Below, piece by piece: positions 33,652 to 44,700 of a stretch of DNA of 60,520 nucleotides (positions within the stretch are counted from its first letter, which is position 1; each line of letters opens with the position of its first letter). Under the pieces are notes generated by a model. It searched no databases. It saw nothing but the letters and a program-made list of their open reading frames with translations, and was not told the DNA's origin. The DNA is taken from NCBI GenBank assembly GCA_032718475.1, contig JAUCBJ010008346.1, positions 1 through 60,520 on the forward strand. The letters run 5' to 3'. Position numbers and translations under genes: made by a program. The DNA comes from Nemertoderma westbladi. Taxonomy: Eukaryota; Xenacoelomorpha; Nemertodermatida; Nemertodermatidae.

Positions 33652-34241
33652 ACGTTTACACCCGCCAATTTGTTGTCGGTAGTGAGGGAGAGTGTAGGTA
33701 CAAAACTTCTCTCACGAATATGCGGTGTTATCAAGCATTCACAGTTTGAGCATTTACGCGGCATGTGTCAAGTATGTAGGAATGGATCTGGTGCAAAGTG
33801 AACCTTGTCTCTGATCCATGATGTCGATCCCGCCCTTCGTATAGTCGTATACTTTACCGTTAAGGTATTTTTTTATCGTCCTTTGTCCGTAAATACTTTG
33901 CTGACATTGTTGACAATAAGAGACTACTTCGACTCACTTTACTTTTCGAATTTACAACGTAAGATGACTACTCAATTTTGGTATTTTCTTTACAATATAA
34001 TTATTATATTTGTTGAATTTAAATCTCGGTGTTTAAGCGAGTATGATTAAACATTATTGACTAAATTCAATATAAAGTTACTACTGAATATAAATTAAAG
34101 GAACGGGTTATGCATTATTTATTTACTAAAACTACAGGAGTGGAGTGGGTTGACGACAAAAAAAGGGTAAAATTGTGGCGAAAGTGCCGTGATTTCTCCA
34201 CTTAAGACACTCCACACTCCACTAAACCGAGTTTTAGTGAG

Positions 34242-34862
34242 TTACTTATTAACATCAAGTTGGCATAGCCGGACTATGTAAGTCTTTAAACACCACAACT
34301 CTACGGTGAACGCAACGATACGACCCGATATAAGAGTTACAAACACAAGCAAAGCGGGTAGACTGTAAGTGGAATGGAGGTAGAACTGGTAGAAGTATAT
34401 CCACATTGGTAGACAGTGAACCCCACCCATAACCCATGAACCAATCAGAGTCTTAAAGTTCCGTTGCATAACCATGGTAACAAAGGCAGGAGTCTCAACC
34501 TGCATACTCTCTTTCCATTGGCTACCGAAAGAACTATGAGTAGCTATGAATACCAGCCATTCTAGGCAGCCAATCACGAATCCCAAAGGCGATACCATTG
34601 TCCACAACATAGTCCGTCCTACATTGTCCACCACCACGTCCAACCACGCACCGAACGAAGAGCATTGGTTGAACCGGCGAGCGACTATACCGTCTACAGC
34701 GTCCAGCACTGTCTGGGACCCGAATACCAGAATAAACGCGATGTGCGAACGGTCGACGTAATGGAGATAGTAGCAATGTGCAATAAGGATGAGGCGTAAA
34801 TATCCAATCAGATTGGGGAGCAGGAATAGAACAGATGAAATGGATCGTAACTGATTAGCCAT
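34242..34862 (-). CDS. Class-I CDP-alcohol phosphatidyltransferase, phosphatidylinositol-synthase-like
   Basis: An intronless 206-codon frame. Residues 54-79 carry the full family signature D-x2-D-G-x2-A-R-x8-G-x3-D-x3-D (Asp54, Asp57, Gly58, Ala61, Arg62, Gly71, Asp75, Asp79), which binds the metal and CDP-alcohol. Near the N terminus LPNLIGYLRL resembles animal phosphatidylinositol synthase, and the length is close to its roughly 210 residues; several hydrophobic helices follow. Such enzymes join CDP-diacylglycerol to a polyol at the ER membrane; inositol as substrate is an inference. An AATAAA occurs 118 nt past the stop (minus strand, 34124-34119). The gene lies about 800 bp downstream of the METTL25-family gene on the same strand. 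Copy 1 of it (10123-10721) is broken. The lack of introns is notable for an animal. Confidence 0.8.
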   Translation of the reverse strand: MANQLRSISSVLFLLPNLIGYLRLILIAHCYYLHYVDRSHIAFILVFGSQTVLDAVDGIVARRFNQCSSFGAWLDVVVDNVGRTMLWTMVSPLGFVIGCLEWLVFIATHSSFGSQWKESMQVETPAFVTMVMQRNFKTLIGSWVMGGVHCLPMWIYFYQFYLHSTYSLPALLVFVTLISGRIVAFTVELWCLKTYIVRLCQLDVNK

Positions 34863-35214
34863 AATGACAAATCTTTAAATCTAACAGCTACAATTAATAT
34901 AATTAAATTGAATTTAAAATAATTAAATAAAATGAATGAAATAAGTTATTTAATCCACGTTTGTATCTCATGTACCAAGGCGATATAGAACTACATTACG
35001 CTAATTACAATTAAACCCAAAGACTGAGTTGCAGTAACTTTTACAGATAGTGGCGCGAATTAACCGCAAGTAAAGAAAGTTATTTCCAGAGCAATTTGAA
35101 CGCAAGTGAAATAAAGTTTCGTATATTATTTATTGGTTAGGAAACACCGCCACCATAACCTGCTCCTTTTCCTTAACTTTTTTAATTAAATTAACTTTTC
35201 GCCATTAACTCAAA

Positions 35215-35320
35215 ATGTTAATTTATAGAACTCTGTCCATAATATTTCTAAACCTTGTTTATGTAAACTCTGCCTCTAGTTCCACACCAGTGGATGGCCT
35301 TGTAGTTCTAGAAAGTCTCG
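35215..35320 (+). other. Candidate signal-peptide exon (copy 2)
   Basis: Same frame as 11074-11179, opposite in strand to the neighbouring genes. The splice-donor-like GTATGT of copy 1 is GCATGT here, and the downstream GTAAGT is GCAAGT. If real, the exon sits between the two host genes. Weak candidate. Confidence 0.2.
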
Positions 35321-35663
35321 GCATGTCCACATTTTGTGTTACCCACACATTTTAAAATGTTTGAGGTGATATTCTGAGAATTCCTACAGGCAAGTCAGTG
35401 ATTTTAGCAGAGACCAACATCTTAGAAACGAACCACAAATTTTACAAGCCCGAATAAATTCTCTATAACACTATAAATATAACTGTCTCTATAACTCGAT
35501 GCTAGCTAAAGTTCACTGACTTAGTTTGAGTCCCGACATGTCATAATTACGTAATGTATGAATCTACTTATTCCGAGGCATTTCTATTATCCATAATTGC
35601 AAGTTCTGCAGAATATAAATACTGTACTTTTAATTTTTTAAATTGCAATAAACTTCACATGCA

Positions 35664-37085
35664 CTACGATTTAGAACAAACAATAGCTAAGTTTCTAGGA
35701 GAAATAACGTCGTTAAACACCGCAACTATCGATGGCTGCAGGTCCTTTGACTCTAAAAACCAACATCTGTCCAAAGTAATTAATGATTCTAAAACGCCTT
35801 GAAGTAGCACCTGTAAGGCAGTGTAAGGTTCAATCCATCGGCTACATTCCTCGAAGTCACTATACATCAATAAAAGTTTATCAATATCATCGTTGTTAAA
35901 TACTTTCGAATCTTTAATAAGGGTAGATGTTTTGTCGATATTTAGGGAATGGCCATTAATATCAGAATCTGCCTTTGTATCTGTAGGAGAGATAATAATA
36001 AACTTGGGTAAAACACTGGAAATGTATTCGCCGAAGTTTGTAACTCCGTGTAGAATTCTATGATGATGTGGAACGAATCCTTCAGTTCCCCGTTCCACCA
36101 TGAATTGTTCTAGAACGGCTCGGTAAGCGAAGTTGCGACGATGAACTCCACGCTGCGACGGAGATTGCGTCAACCATTTGGACAAAGTCTCTTGCGCTGC
36201 GAGTCGGAATGACTGGGTTGTTAGCGGGAGGCGACGGTTGCGTACAGAGTCACTCATGGGAAAGTAGCGGAATCCTTGGCTACCAGTATCCTCCGACAGT
36301 GACATTTTGTGATAACAACAGGATATAGAAATAAGAAGTTGTATTTCCGAAATGTCGGAAAATAAATTAATAGTCACTGGAGTTAAGTCGCCGCATCCGT
36401 GTAAAGAGATAAGGCAAACACTCGAATCCGGTAAGTTTCTCTCAAACTTACAGTTTCGAATCAAACGGCGAATATCGTCGGCGCATTCAGGAGAATCGCT
36501 GACCGTTAAATTCACGAATCGAATAGATCCGCTTCCATCTATAGTCGAGTTATTGGATGAATATTTCGGTTTCCGAATTAATCTAGACGCCGCCTCCACG
36601 CATATAACGTACAGACCGTAACATTCGCTGAGTATATGGCCTATGTAACCCAACCCGGCCCCAACATCTACAACAATACGGCAGTTAATCTTCTCGCATT
36701 GTTTCGCTACAAACATTGATAAATGTTGGACCTCGTGCAACTTCTTTATATTCATATGTTTTCTGAGTTTTCCATTTAAATTAGTTTTCTCTACTCCTGT
36801 TTTAAGGTCTCTCGTTACAGTCATTTCGCGGCAACTTTCAATATATTTACGCAATGTCACCGGACAATCATCTAACACAGAACCCGTAACCAACTGGCTG
36901 AGACCGCTATCGGTCACTCCATTTAAAAAAACCTTCCAATCTTCCGGTATCTCGGTCCATATCCTGTCTGTAGCGTAGTTCACGTTTTTGTGACGATGAA
37001 CCCACAAATAACGAGACAACAACTCATTTAATTTATCTAAATATTGGTCATTATTTTGAAAATGATCTACACCCAAAGAATGCAT
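35664..37085 (-). CDS. METTL25: METTL25-family AdoMet-dependent methyltransferase
   Basis: An intronless 473-codon frame. The methyltransferase fold is shown by motif I, VVDVGAGLGYIG (residues 138-149), preceded by MNIKKLHEV (111-119), a block conserved in this family. LHGCGDL (228-234) and ISCCYHKMS (254-262) follow, then FAYRAVLEQF and a C-terminal TLDRCWFLE...ISPRNLAIV. Order, motifs and length fit METTL25/METTL25B (the latter is about 475 residues); I cannot separate the two. The family is predicted to methylate using S-adenosylmethionine, with a poorly known substrate. The last hundred codons are duplicated at 11569-11880. A perfect 18-bp palindrome lies 115 bp upstream of the ATG. The absence of introns could mean an intron-poor genome or an old retrocopy. 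Confidence 0.85.
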   Translation of the reverse strand: MHSLGVDHFQNNDQYLDKLNELLSRYLWVHRHKNVNYATDRIWTEIPEDWKVFLNGVTDSGLSQLVTGSVLDDCPVTLRKYIESCREMTVTRDLKTGVEKTNLNGKLRKHMNIKKLHEVQHLSMFVAKQCEKINCRIVVDVGAGLGYIGHILSECYGLYVICVEAASRLIRKPKYSSNNSTIDGSGSIRFVNLTVSDSPECADDIRRLIRNCKFERNLPDSSVCLISLHGCGDLTPVTINLFSDISEIQLLISISCCYHKMSLSEDTGSQGFRYFPMSDSVRNRRLPLTTQSFRLAAQETLSKWLTQSPSQRGVHRRNFAYRAVLEQFMVERGTEGFVPHHHRILHGVTNFGEYISSVLPKFIIISPTDTKADSDINGHSLNIDKTSTLIKDSKVFNNDDIDKLLLMYSDFEECSRWIEPYTALQVLLQGVLESLITLDRCWFLESKDLQPSIVAVFNDVISPRNLAIVCSKS

Positions 37086-38099
37086 GATTAAATTCCGCAG
37101 CTAGACAGCAGAAGACAGGAGGATATACTGTAGAGCAGAAGAGATAGGCCTATACCATACATACATAAGTTATGGATTATTTTTATTATTACCGGTAGTG
37201 ATTCTTTGCAAAGAATCGAATCAACAATCACTGCAGCACTGCAATTCATCCACAAATCTAATCTCTGTCTCTCAACAGCTCAACGAAATAACAATGTCAA
37301 TTATCAAGCACCGGCAGACCGGTAAGGAACAGTGACAGTTTACAAACAATAAGAGAGAGAGCAGAGAGTCAATAGAACACTAACAGTTTCATTTTTGCTC
37401 GTAATCAATCAGCAGATATTTGCGTCGATTTACCCATTTACCCCAGAAGAACGGAGATTGGTTCAATTTAGCGGTACCGGTATATTGCGTCAATCGACCT
37501 TACTTAGTCCCTATTTCAGTATTTGGCTGTTTGAATAGTTAAGATATATGCCTGCCTACTGCCAGACTGCCTGACTGACTGACAGACTACCACTCAGCCA
37601 CTGCACTGCGACTGCAGGACTGACAGATTGTGACTGACACACCAAACTGACCAAGTAACAGAGTAAAGGCAGATAAAAGAGTAATAAGATAACTTCAACC
37701 TCCAGACCTCTGCTCTGCAGCAGTACCTTACTGCCTTACAGCCTTACAGGTTCCTTAGTCAGTTAGTAGGCCTACTTACCAAGGCCATCTAAATATCTAA
37801 TCTAAAATAACTACATCTAAAATATCTAAATAACATCTAAATATAAGTTATTTTTGTTTAGTTAGATGGCCTTGGCTTATTTTTCCTTTAATGCCCTGTA
37901 CAATTTTTTTACCTTTTATGCCCTATATTTATTACTCATTTGCCCTGGATTTGTGTTTTGTGTAGCAGTGTAGGCCTATCTGTATGTCTGTAACATGGTA
38001 CAATGTACTAGTCGAATCCCCCCCCCCCCCCCCTCCCTGTAGACTTACAGTGTCTGAGTGTAGTAGGCCTAACAGTTGGGGCAGTTAGCTGGTTAGGCC
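37086..38099. other. Intergenic upstream of METTL25-family gene
   Basis: Contains the perfect palindrome GATTCTTTGCAAAGAATC (37200-37217), a hairpin with 14-bp arms CCAAGGCCATCTAA/TTAGATGGCCTTGG (37779-37792 and 37862-37875), a CTGA-rich stretch (37545-37640), and a run of 16 C (38018-38033). The promoter of the minus-strand gene should lie here, but I see no sure core element. Confidence 0.5.
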
Positions 38100-38402
38100 T
38101 ACTACACACAAGACCCTAAAAGGTGCCACCCTGCTCCATAGCGCGGGAAATTCAAATGATTGAAAGACATGTAATTTGTACTGGAAAGGGTGGCAGATCA
38201 GATCTCCTATATATATTTTGGCGGTAAATTCAAATCTGTTTTAACATTGAATACATGAATAGAGTAAGACTAATGTAAATTCATTGAATCAGAATAAATT
38301 ATTTCTTATCGGTTTAACTCACTCATCCGGCATTGTTGTTGTTTTATCTATTCTGGGACTTCGAGCAGCACGTGAACATCTAAACCTGACGTTAACTAGT
38401 CT

Positions 38403-38407
38403 GGCAG
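38403..38407. repeat. Left 5-bp target duplication of BEL/Pao element
   Basis: GGCAG immediately before TGTAAAAGC; identical to 57484-57488. Five bases is typical of BEL/Pao integrase. Confidence 0.9.
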
Positions 38408-39605
38408 TGTAAAAGCTTTTGTGGGATAACTGATTCGTTTGCCTTGTTGGCCAGTTCCCCCCCGGTCGCTAGAATACTCTAAAGGGGATCTATAGCTAAA
38501 ATAGTGCAAGCTACCAGCTTATTGGCTGATTTGCTGTACGCAGGTATCTGGGCTCTGTTTAATCGGCCAACCAGCCTAGGAAGGTTGCGTCATAGCCTTG
38601 TTTTGTATCTCCCAATAGAATTTGAGTTAGCCTTGATTTTGACCTATCACAGAGCTACTGAACTGAAATTTTCCTATCTCACTGCTCTTTCTCTGTGTTG
38701 AACGGGAGCTTCGTGGAATAAGGGTAGTTGGTATCCTCGTATAGAGTAGTAGTCACGAGTTTTTCAAAGCCACGAAAGAACGGCTTTGTAGTGTTTTGTG
38801 CTTTCTGCTTTTTAGCTCAACACTAGTAGGTTTAATTATAAGGACATATATCCTTTAACACACACACACACGGCACACGGCTTTTAATAACTGACGTATA
38901 ACTGCTGAAACTGCTAAAATTACCTGCTCAATCGATACTGTATACTGCTATTTGTTGTCGGTTATTCATTATATTTGTTGATGAATTATATTGGAATAAC
39001 GAGAAATAACCCCGAAAACCCAATATTCTTGATATACCGAAGGTAAGAGAGAAAGGTTACCTATAACGATTGTGACTTATGTTAAAGTGGTTTGAAGTGA
39101 ATCTAATGTTATTTGATAGACCCTACATGAGTCAGTCTGTGTTCCTTTTATATGTGACTAAAATCAGTGAAGATTGGCAGATTAGTGTGCAGTATTGTGC
39201 AGCATTGTGTATGAGTGAGTCTGTTAAAGAAGCAATTCCTAAAGAATGCGCCATATATGTGAATTATAATTAAGCCATATCGTTGTGAGTAGTTTAAGTC
39301 ATAACTCTGTTTATATAGATAAAGCGCCACGTCCTAAAGGAACTGTTAATATTCCCGAAGGTGAATAATATTGTCAGAGATTATATAATACTATCAGTCG
39401 AATAATACATTAGGCTTACATAGCAATAAAATTAAGCCGTCGAACCCAATCTCCCGGGAATATCCAGCGGGTGAATGATCGCGCACAGATTGGTTTCGAC
39501 TAGTGTAGTGAATCAAATACTTGTCATAGGCTAAAAAGCGATTTAATATCTAGAAGACATCTTAATTTGGCGGGTTAAACTGCCAAAGGTCTGAAAGCGC
39601 GAACA
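38408..39605 (+). repeat. 5' LTR of BEL/Pao element
   Basis: Runs from TGTAAAAGCTTTTG to AAAGCGCGAACA. A TATA-like ATTATAAGGACATATATCC is near 38836, with near-palindromic AAGGACATATATCCTT. AATAAA at 39425-39430 is a candidate polyadenylation signal. Short open frames inside are not considered genes. Confidence 0.95.
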
Positions 39606-41751
39606 TTAAAGGATATATAGCTTCTTTATTGCAGTAAGCAATAAAGTTGAAAATACCGGTCAACCGGTAAACTTGAACCGGTACTTCTGTAGGTCAGTAG
39701 GCCCAACTGCAAGAACCGGTACTGCTGTAGGCCCGTAGGTCCAACTGCCAGAACCGGTACTTCTGTAGGTCCGTAGGCCTAACTGTTCTAACCGGTACTT
39801 CCCGTATAAGTACATTAGTATTATTCGATTTGATTGTTGTATACCGGTAGGTCTTAGTACTTAATCAGGGAACGGCCGCCCTGGTTTTTTATTGAGATTT
39901 TACTTATTTCTGTCAAGTTTTATTTGTTTGTAGGCCAGTATTGAACAGAAGACGTGTAAGCCTGATCAGATTGTACAGACAATTTGTAGGCTGAGCTGTT
40001 GTCTGATTGCTGTTAAGTCTGAACGGATTGCAGTGTGTGTAGATCACCTGTCCGATAAAGAACGGTTAGGAAGTAGGGGCAGCGAACGCTGTAAGGTAAA
40101 CCCCCAATTAAAAAATAAGTCGTACTACTGGGTTAGAACGCATACTACCTAATTATTTCGGAGTCTGCATGTCCTGTAGTTTATTTAGGCTTGAGAGTAG
40201 TCTGTCATCGTTTAGTCTGTACTTTGTTTGTGTAAGTCTGTACGGGTAGCGTATAATTTTATTTAGATAATTTGTAGGCTGGATAGTTGTCTGGCTGTTA
40301 TTAGGTCTGAACGGATTGCAGCGTGTGTAGATCACCTGTCCGATAAAGAACGATTAGGAAGTAGGGGCAGCGAACGCTGTAAGGTAAACCCCCAACTAAA
40401 GAATAAGTCGTACTACTGGGTTAGAACGCATACTACCTAATTATTTCGGAGTCTGCATATACCGTAGTTTGTTTAGGCTTGATAGTAGTCTGTCAGTGTT
40501 CGGTCTGCATTTTGTTTGAGTAGTTTGTACGCGTAGCGTAATATTTATTATTCAGAGTTTATGCGATTATCCGCAACATTCATTCCCCAAGTTTGTTCCT
40601 ACAGTAATTGTGTTTGTTATACATACCGCTATAGTTAAATTAACCCCGGTACTACACGCGCTGCTTGGCGTAGGTAAAGACTGGTGATTTTGTGCATCGG
40701 TCACTCCAGCAGATGCCGTGGTTATTTTAGCTGTTCAAGTATATTTAACTACTGATTATATGTTGTACAAGTACTCGTACCTAATTTAGGGTTTAGTGTA
40801 CAGTACTTTCCGAAGTAATTAGTGTAGCCATTATATTTGTGTTGTAAAGTGGTTGATAGGCACTTTCGATTAGCTCTATTAACTTCTAGGTGGGAACACT
40901 CCGTGATACATAACGTAGTACCTGTAGCGATACGGCTATAGGTCGTCAGGCGGTGGTATTTTCCTATCTGGACAACGCAGTGTATTTACTACTACTTATT
41001 ATTTCAAATACCGTAGTACCCTGTCCGTTGTAATAACCAGATTCTAACCTATTGTTAGGCTGGTTTGTAGACTTCTTGTAAAATCACCCTAAAAAATTCG
41101 TATTTTGTGTTTTTGTAAATTTTTGTGTTTATTTAGAGATTGTAATCTCAACCCGAATTGTACGTAATTTGTAGTATTAAGTAACTTAGGTAAATTAGAA
41201 TTATTTGTTTTAGTGTCCTATAAGTAACACTTCACTGACAGCGCACCGCTTTGTGTAGTGATTACTCCCCAGAAATAATAACATTTATTTCAAATATTGA
41301 CAAAACCCATTAAAACGGGTATATATATATTATAAATCAAATCTAACGATTTATAAATAGTAGGCCTACCATATAACAATTAGGTCTCAATATCAGTTGG
41401 ACTACTGCTTAACTAACGGCAATAAAGTAAGTTAAAGTAACCAAGTAACCCTAAAATTCAGAAATTCAATTATTTAAAATAATTGATATACCGGTATTTA
41501 CGATAGGCCTATTATATATTTATATATTTGTGCTAAAATTATACCGGTATTCTGTGATAAACCTAGTCTGTAATAATACTTATATAGTTATATATACCAA
41601 AAGCATACCGGTGTTCTAATATATTATATATATATCCTACTACACTGAGTAGCAGTATCGGTAATTAATTACTAGGCTAGCAGTTAATACTGAGTTACTA
41701 GATTTGCTCAGACTGTAATACAGCAGTAGACATTCAACGGTATACATAGAC
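39606..41751 (+). promoter_or_regulatory. 5' leader of BEL/Pao element with two internal duplications
   Basis: Untranslated leader of 2146 bases. At 39676-39800 there are three and a fraction exact-length 38-bp units (AACCGGTACTTCTGTAGGTC...). At about 39984-40271 and 40272-40559 a 288-bp module is duplicated, its best-conserved part reading CCTGTCCGATAAAGAACG and GGGGCAGCGAACGCTGTAAG. The role is unknown; packaging, translation or promoter function are possibilities only. Confidence 0.7.
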
Positions 41752-44700
41752 ATGTCTGATACTAAGCAGAACCTGTCAGACAGTTTATTAGATGTAACTA
41801 TATGCGACTCAGATAGAGACGTACAACCGTCTGGTCGTAAGTTCAGTTCACCTCCCACTGTGAGGAAGGTCATCCCTCCAGTAGTAGTAAAAGAACCTAG
41901 GCTGGTCCAACATCGTAGGTCTATCATAGGCACTCGAGCTCAGGTCAAGCGGGATCAAGAAGCAGCGGAACAGCAACAACCCGCGAGCCAAGAACTTATT
42001 TCTCAGCGGCCCGACAACTCCAGTAGTGAAGATACGGTAGAACTGACACCCGAACGCGGAGCAAGGATGACAGATGAGGCTTATTCAGATCCCCTTCTCA
42101 TCCTTCCTGCAGCCGTACTCACTAGGTTATTGATCGCTGTGGAAGAACACCAGATCGATTGGGCGAGAAGCCAGCGTTCAACTAGAGATAGTTATGCTGG
42201 ATACACAAGGGAAGAACTGAAGTCCATGGTCGAGTCGCAATGGAACTTCCCCGGACCCGGACTCCCGTTTGATTTATCCGAAGCTGCCTGGGAAGACATA
42301 CACCGGATGGGAGTAGCCAAGGAAACCATCGATCCAGCTGTGTGGAAGAGGTCCGCAGCCGGATACGCACAGGGATTCTTCAGCTCTATGGAGCGAGTAG
42401 AAAAGCAACTTTTACAACAACCTCAAGGACCTCAAGAGCAGGGACAGCTGCTTTATCAAGTAAGAGAAAGAATTCTACGAATCAGGTTAATATTATCAGC
42501 CTTTGAGGAGGCTTCTAAACGAAGACAAGACACGTCGTTGCAAGTTGCCGTAAAGACTTGGTTTCAACGGGTGAGTCACCAAGTTCAAGGAACAGCTCAG
42601 TGGAAAGCTCAGCTGGAGGAGCGCTCAACCCAAGGAGAATCAACAGACGCTACTTTTTCCCAAGTGGAAAGTGAAGCGACGGCAGAGAAGCCGCATAAGA
42701 GGGATGCCATTGACATCTATCTGTCGGACTATCAACGTTTTTTAGGTGATGACGAATTGAGAAGAAGGTTAGATGGACTTAGCCCTAATAGCGAAGGAAC
42801 CAAGCTTGTGTTGGATGCCATCGATGTGGAAATGAGGGCTGCGAACCAGGCTAAATTCGATGAACAACTCCGCATCGTTAGAGAACAAGAAGAACAAGTA
42901 AGGAAAAAACGTATAGAAGACAGAAAGGCAGCAGCAAAAGCAGAGGCAGAGGCAAAAGCGGCAGCAGCAGAAGCAGCGGCAGAGGCAAAAGCGGCAGAGG
43001 CAAAAGCGGCAGCGGCAGAGGCAAAAGCGGCAGCGGTGGCGGAAGCAGAACGGAGAGCGGCTGAAGAGATCGCCCAACTGGAGTTGGAAAATCTTCAAGA
43101 GAAGCAAGACGACTTCAGTAAACAGTTAACAGCTAGTAATATGCAGATGATGAATCGATCTACTCCCAAAAGACAGGGATATACATCATCTGAAGAAGGC
43201 GATACCACCGATACTGAAGGCAAAGGAAATAGATCTCGTCTAAGCAGACGTAAAAGAACATTCCACCGTCAGAAATTGCCTGATTTGCCTCCAGCTGTTA
43301 GAAGGCAACTAAATAACACTAACTTAGGTAGTACAGAGCCCACAGACCAAATAATTAAAATAGAAAGACTCCCTACTATAGTAGATGAGCCTGAAATAAT
43401 TAGGCCTGTTCTTGAAATCACCCCTTCGGTGATAGACACACCTGTGCTCCCTGAAGCCACCTCTAAATTCCCTCTACATAGCACTAAGCTACCTGTGCCC
43501 AGTAGAACTGCCCAGGAGACAGTTCAGGTCCTGGACCCCGAGCGAAATATTCCAGATTTGTCGCCCGTTGTCCCTCGTCCGCCCGCTACAACGTTGGTGA
43601 CTCCCGCTTCGGCGGTCGAATGGGTGGACGAGAGACGACGGGGGATGGATCTCCTGCTCGGACAGATGCAGGAGACAGTTCAACAATTCAAAGGCACAGT
43701 AAGGGAAAGTAGGCTAGAGTTGCAAGAAGTGCAGCAAAGTATCGCGCTAGAACGAGATAAATTAGTAAATACGCAAAAGGGTATACCACCACCCTCTGTA
43801 ACAATGTGTCAACCTGTTAGGTCTGAAGTATCTCATGCGCAAGGTGTGGAGCCTACACGCATCTATACTGCTAGCGAAGTAGAAACTCCTATAGTGAACC
43901 CTATTAAGGGTAATTATAGACCTGTTGATAATGATATTCCATATAGAACTGATCATAATCCGAGAAATTTATATACCGATAACTCGATATTAAATAACAC
44001 GATGGCCCAAGAAAGTTTTACGCGTCAAATGGCTAGAACCGAAGCCCGGCAAGCGGTAAAGGTGGGAGAGATCGTCAAATTCAATGGAGATGAGATGAAA
44101 TGGTTACCTTTTAATGAATATTACAAAGATAACATACAGAACTCTGTACTATCTAATGGAGAAAAACTTAGATACCTCATCGAGTGCTTGGAAGGATCTC
44201 CCAAGTTAATGGCGTTAAAGTTTATTGGACATCCAGACGGATTAAGACAAGTTTGGGATACACTAAACATCAGGTATGGTAATAGGAATAATATCGCTGG
44301 GTACTTGTATGCAAAATTAGTAGCGCCCCGAAAGTTTATTAGTAGCGGAATTATCGAGTTTTCCGATGAGATCCAGGAGATCTGCAGACAATTAGATTGG
44401 CTAGGTAAGTCTCATGAGTATCAGAACACTATGGTTATTAGAGCAGTGGCTTCTACTTTACCGAAAGGTAGAGTAGGTACACGCTGGGATAAGAAAGTGT
44501 TATATATGATGGAACAACAACGACGAGACCCTACCATGGCTGATCTCATGTCATTCCTAGATGGAGAAGTGAAATTACAGCTCCTGAAACTGTCTAGGGA
44601 GAAGACACCGGAAAACAAGGTAAGTGTAAAACCCGTCTCTAGGAGAAAGGTAACACCAGTATGTTATACAGACAACGGCGAAAGCCAGACTTCTCAAGGA

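Larger units (their letters stand above)
31599..33663. mobile_element. Fold-back/MULE-like element F1, copy 2
   Basis: Same termini (GGGTGTAAACGTTACGC and GCGTAACGTTTACACCC) and same flanking 9-mers (GCCATTTTG 31590-31598; GCCAATTTG 33664-33672) as copy 1. The left arm (about 31621-32388) has about 55 minisatellite units and the right arm (33464-33651) about 13, both fewer than in copy 1. The interior of about 1.07 kb has no protein-coding frame; it holds the long hairpin (32952-33005) and a poly-G family member. Confidence 0.7.

Noticed and set aside
38090-38110. Target-site duplication for F2
   Set aside because: The flanks of the inverted ends (GGTTAGGCC left, TGGTGGAAG right) do not match as direct repeats under any end position I tried.
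38504-39330. Short frames of 60-65 codons in the LTRs
   Set aside because: Present identically in both LTRs as non-coding control sequence; no domain and no codon evidence.
39606-39640. Primer-binding site for a host tRNA
   Set aside because: No TGG-starting complement to a tRNA 3' end directly after the 5' LTR that I could defend without a search.
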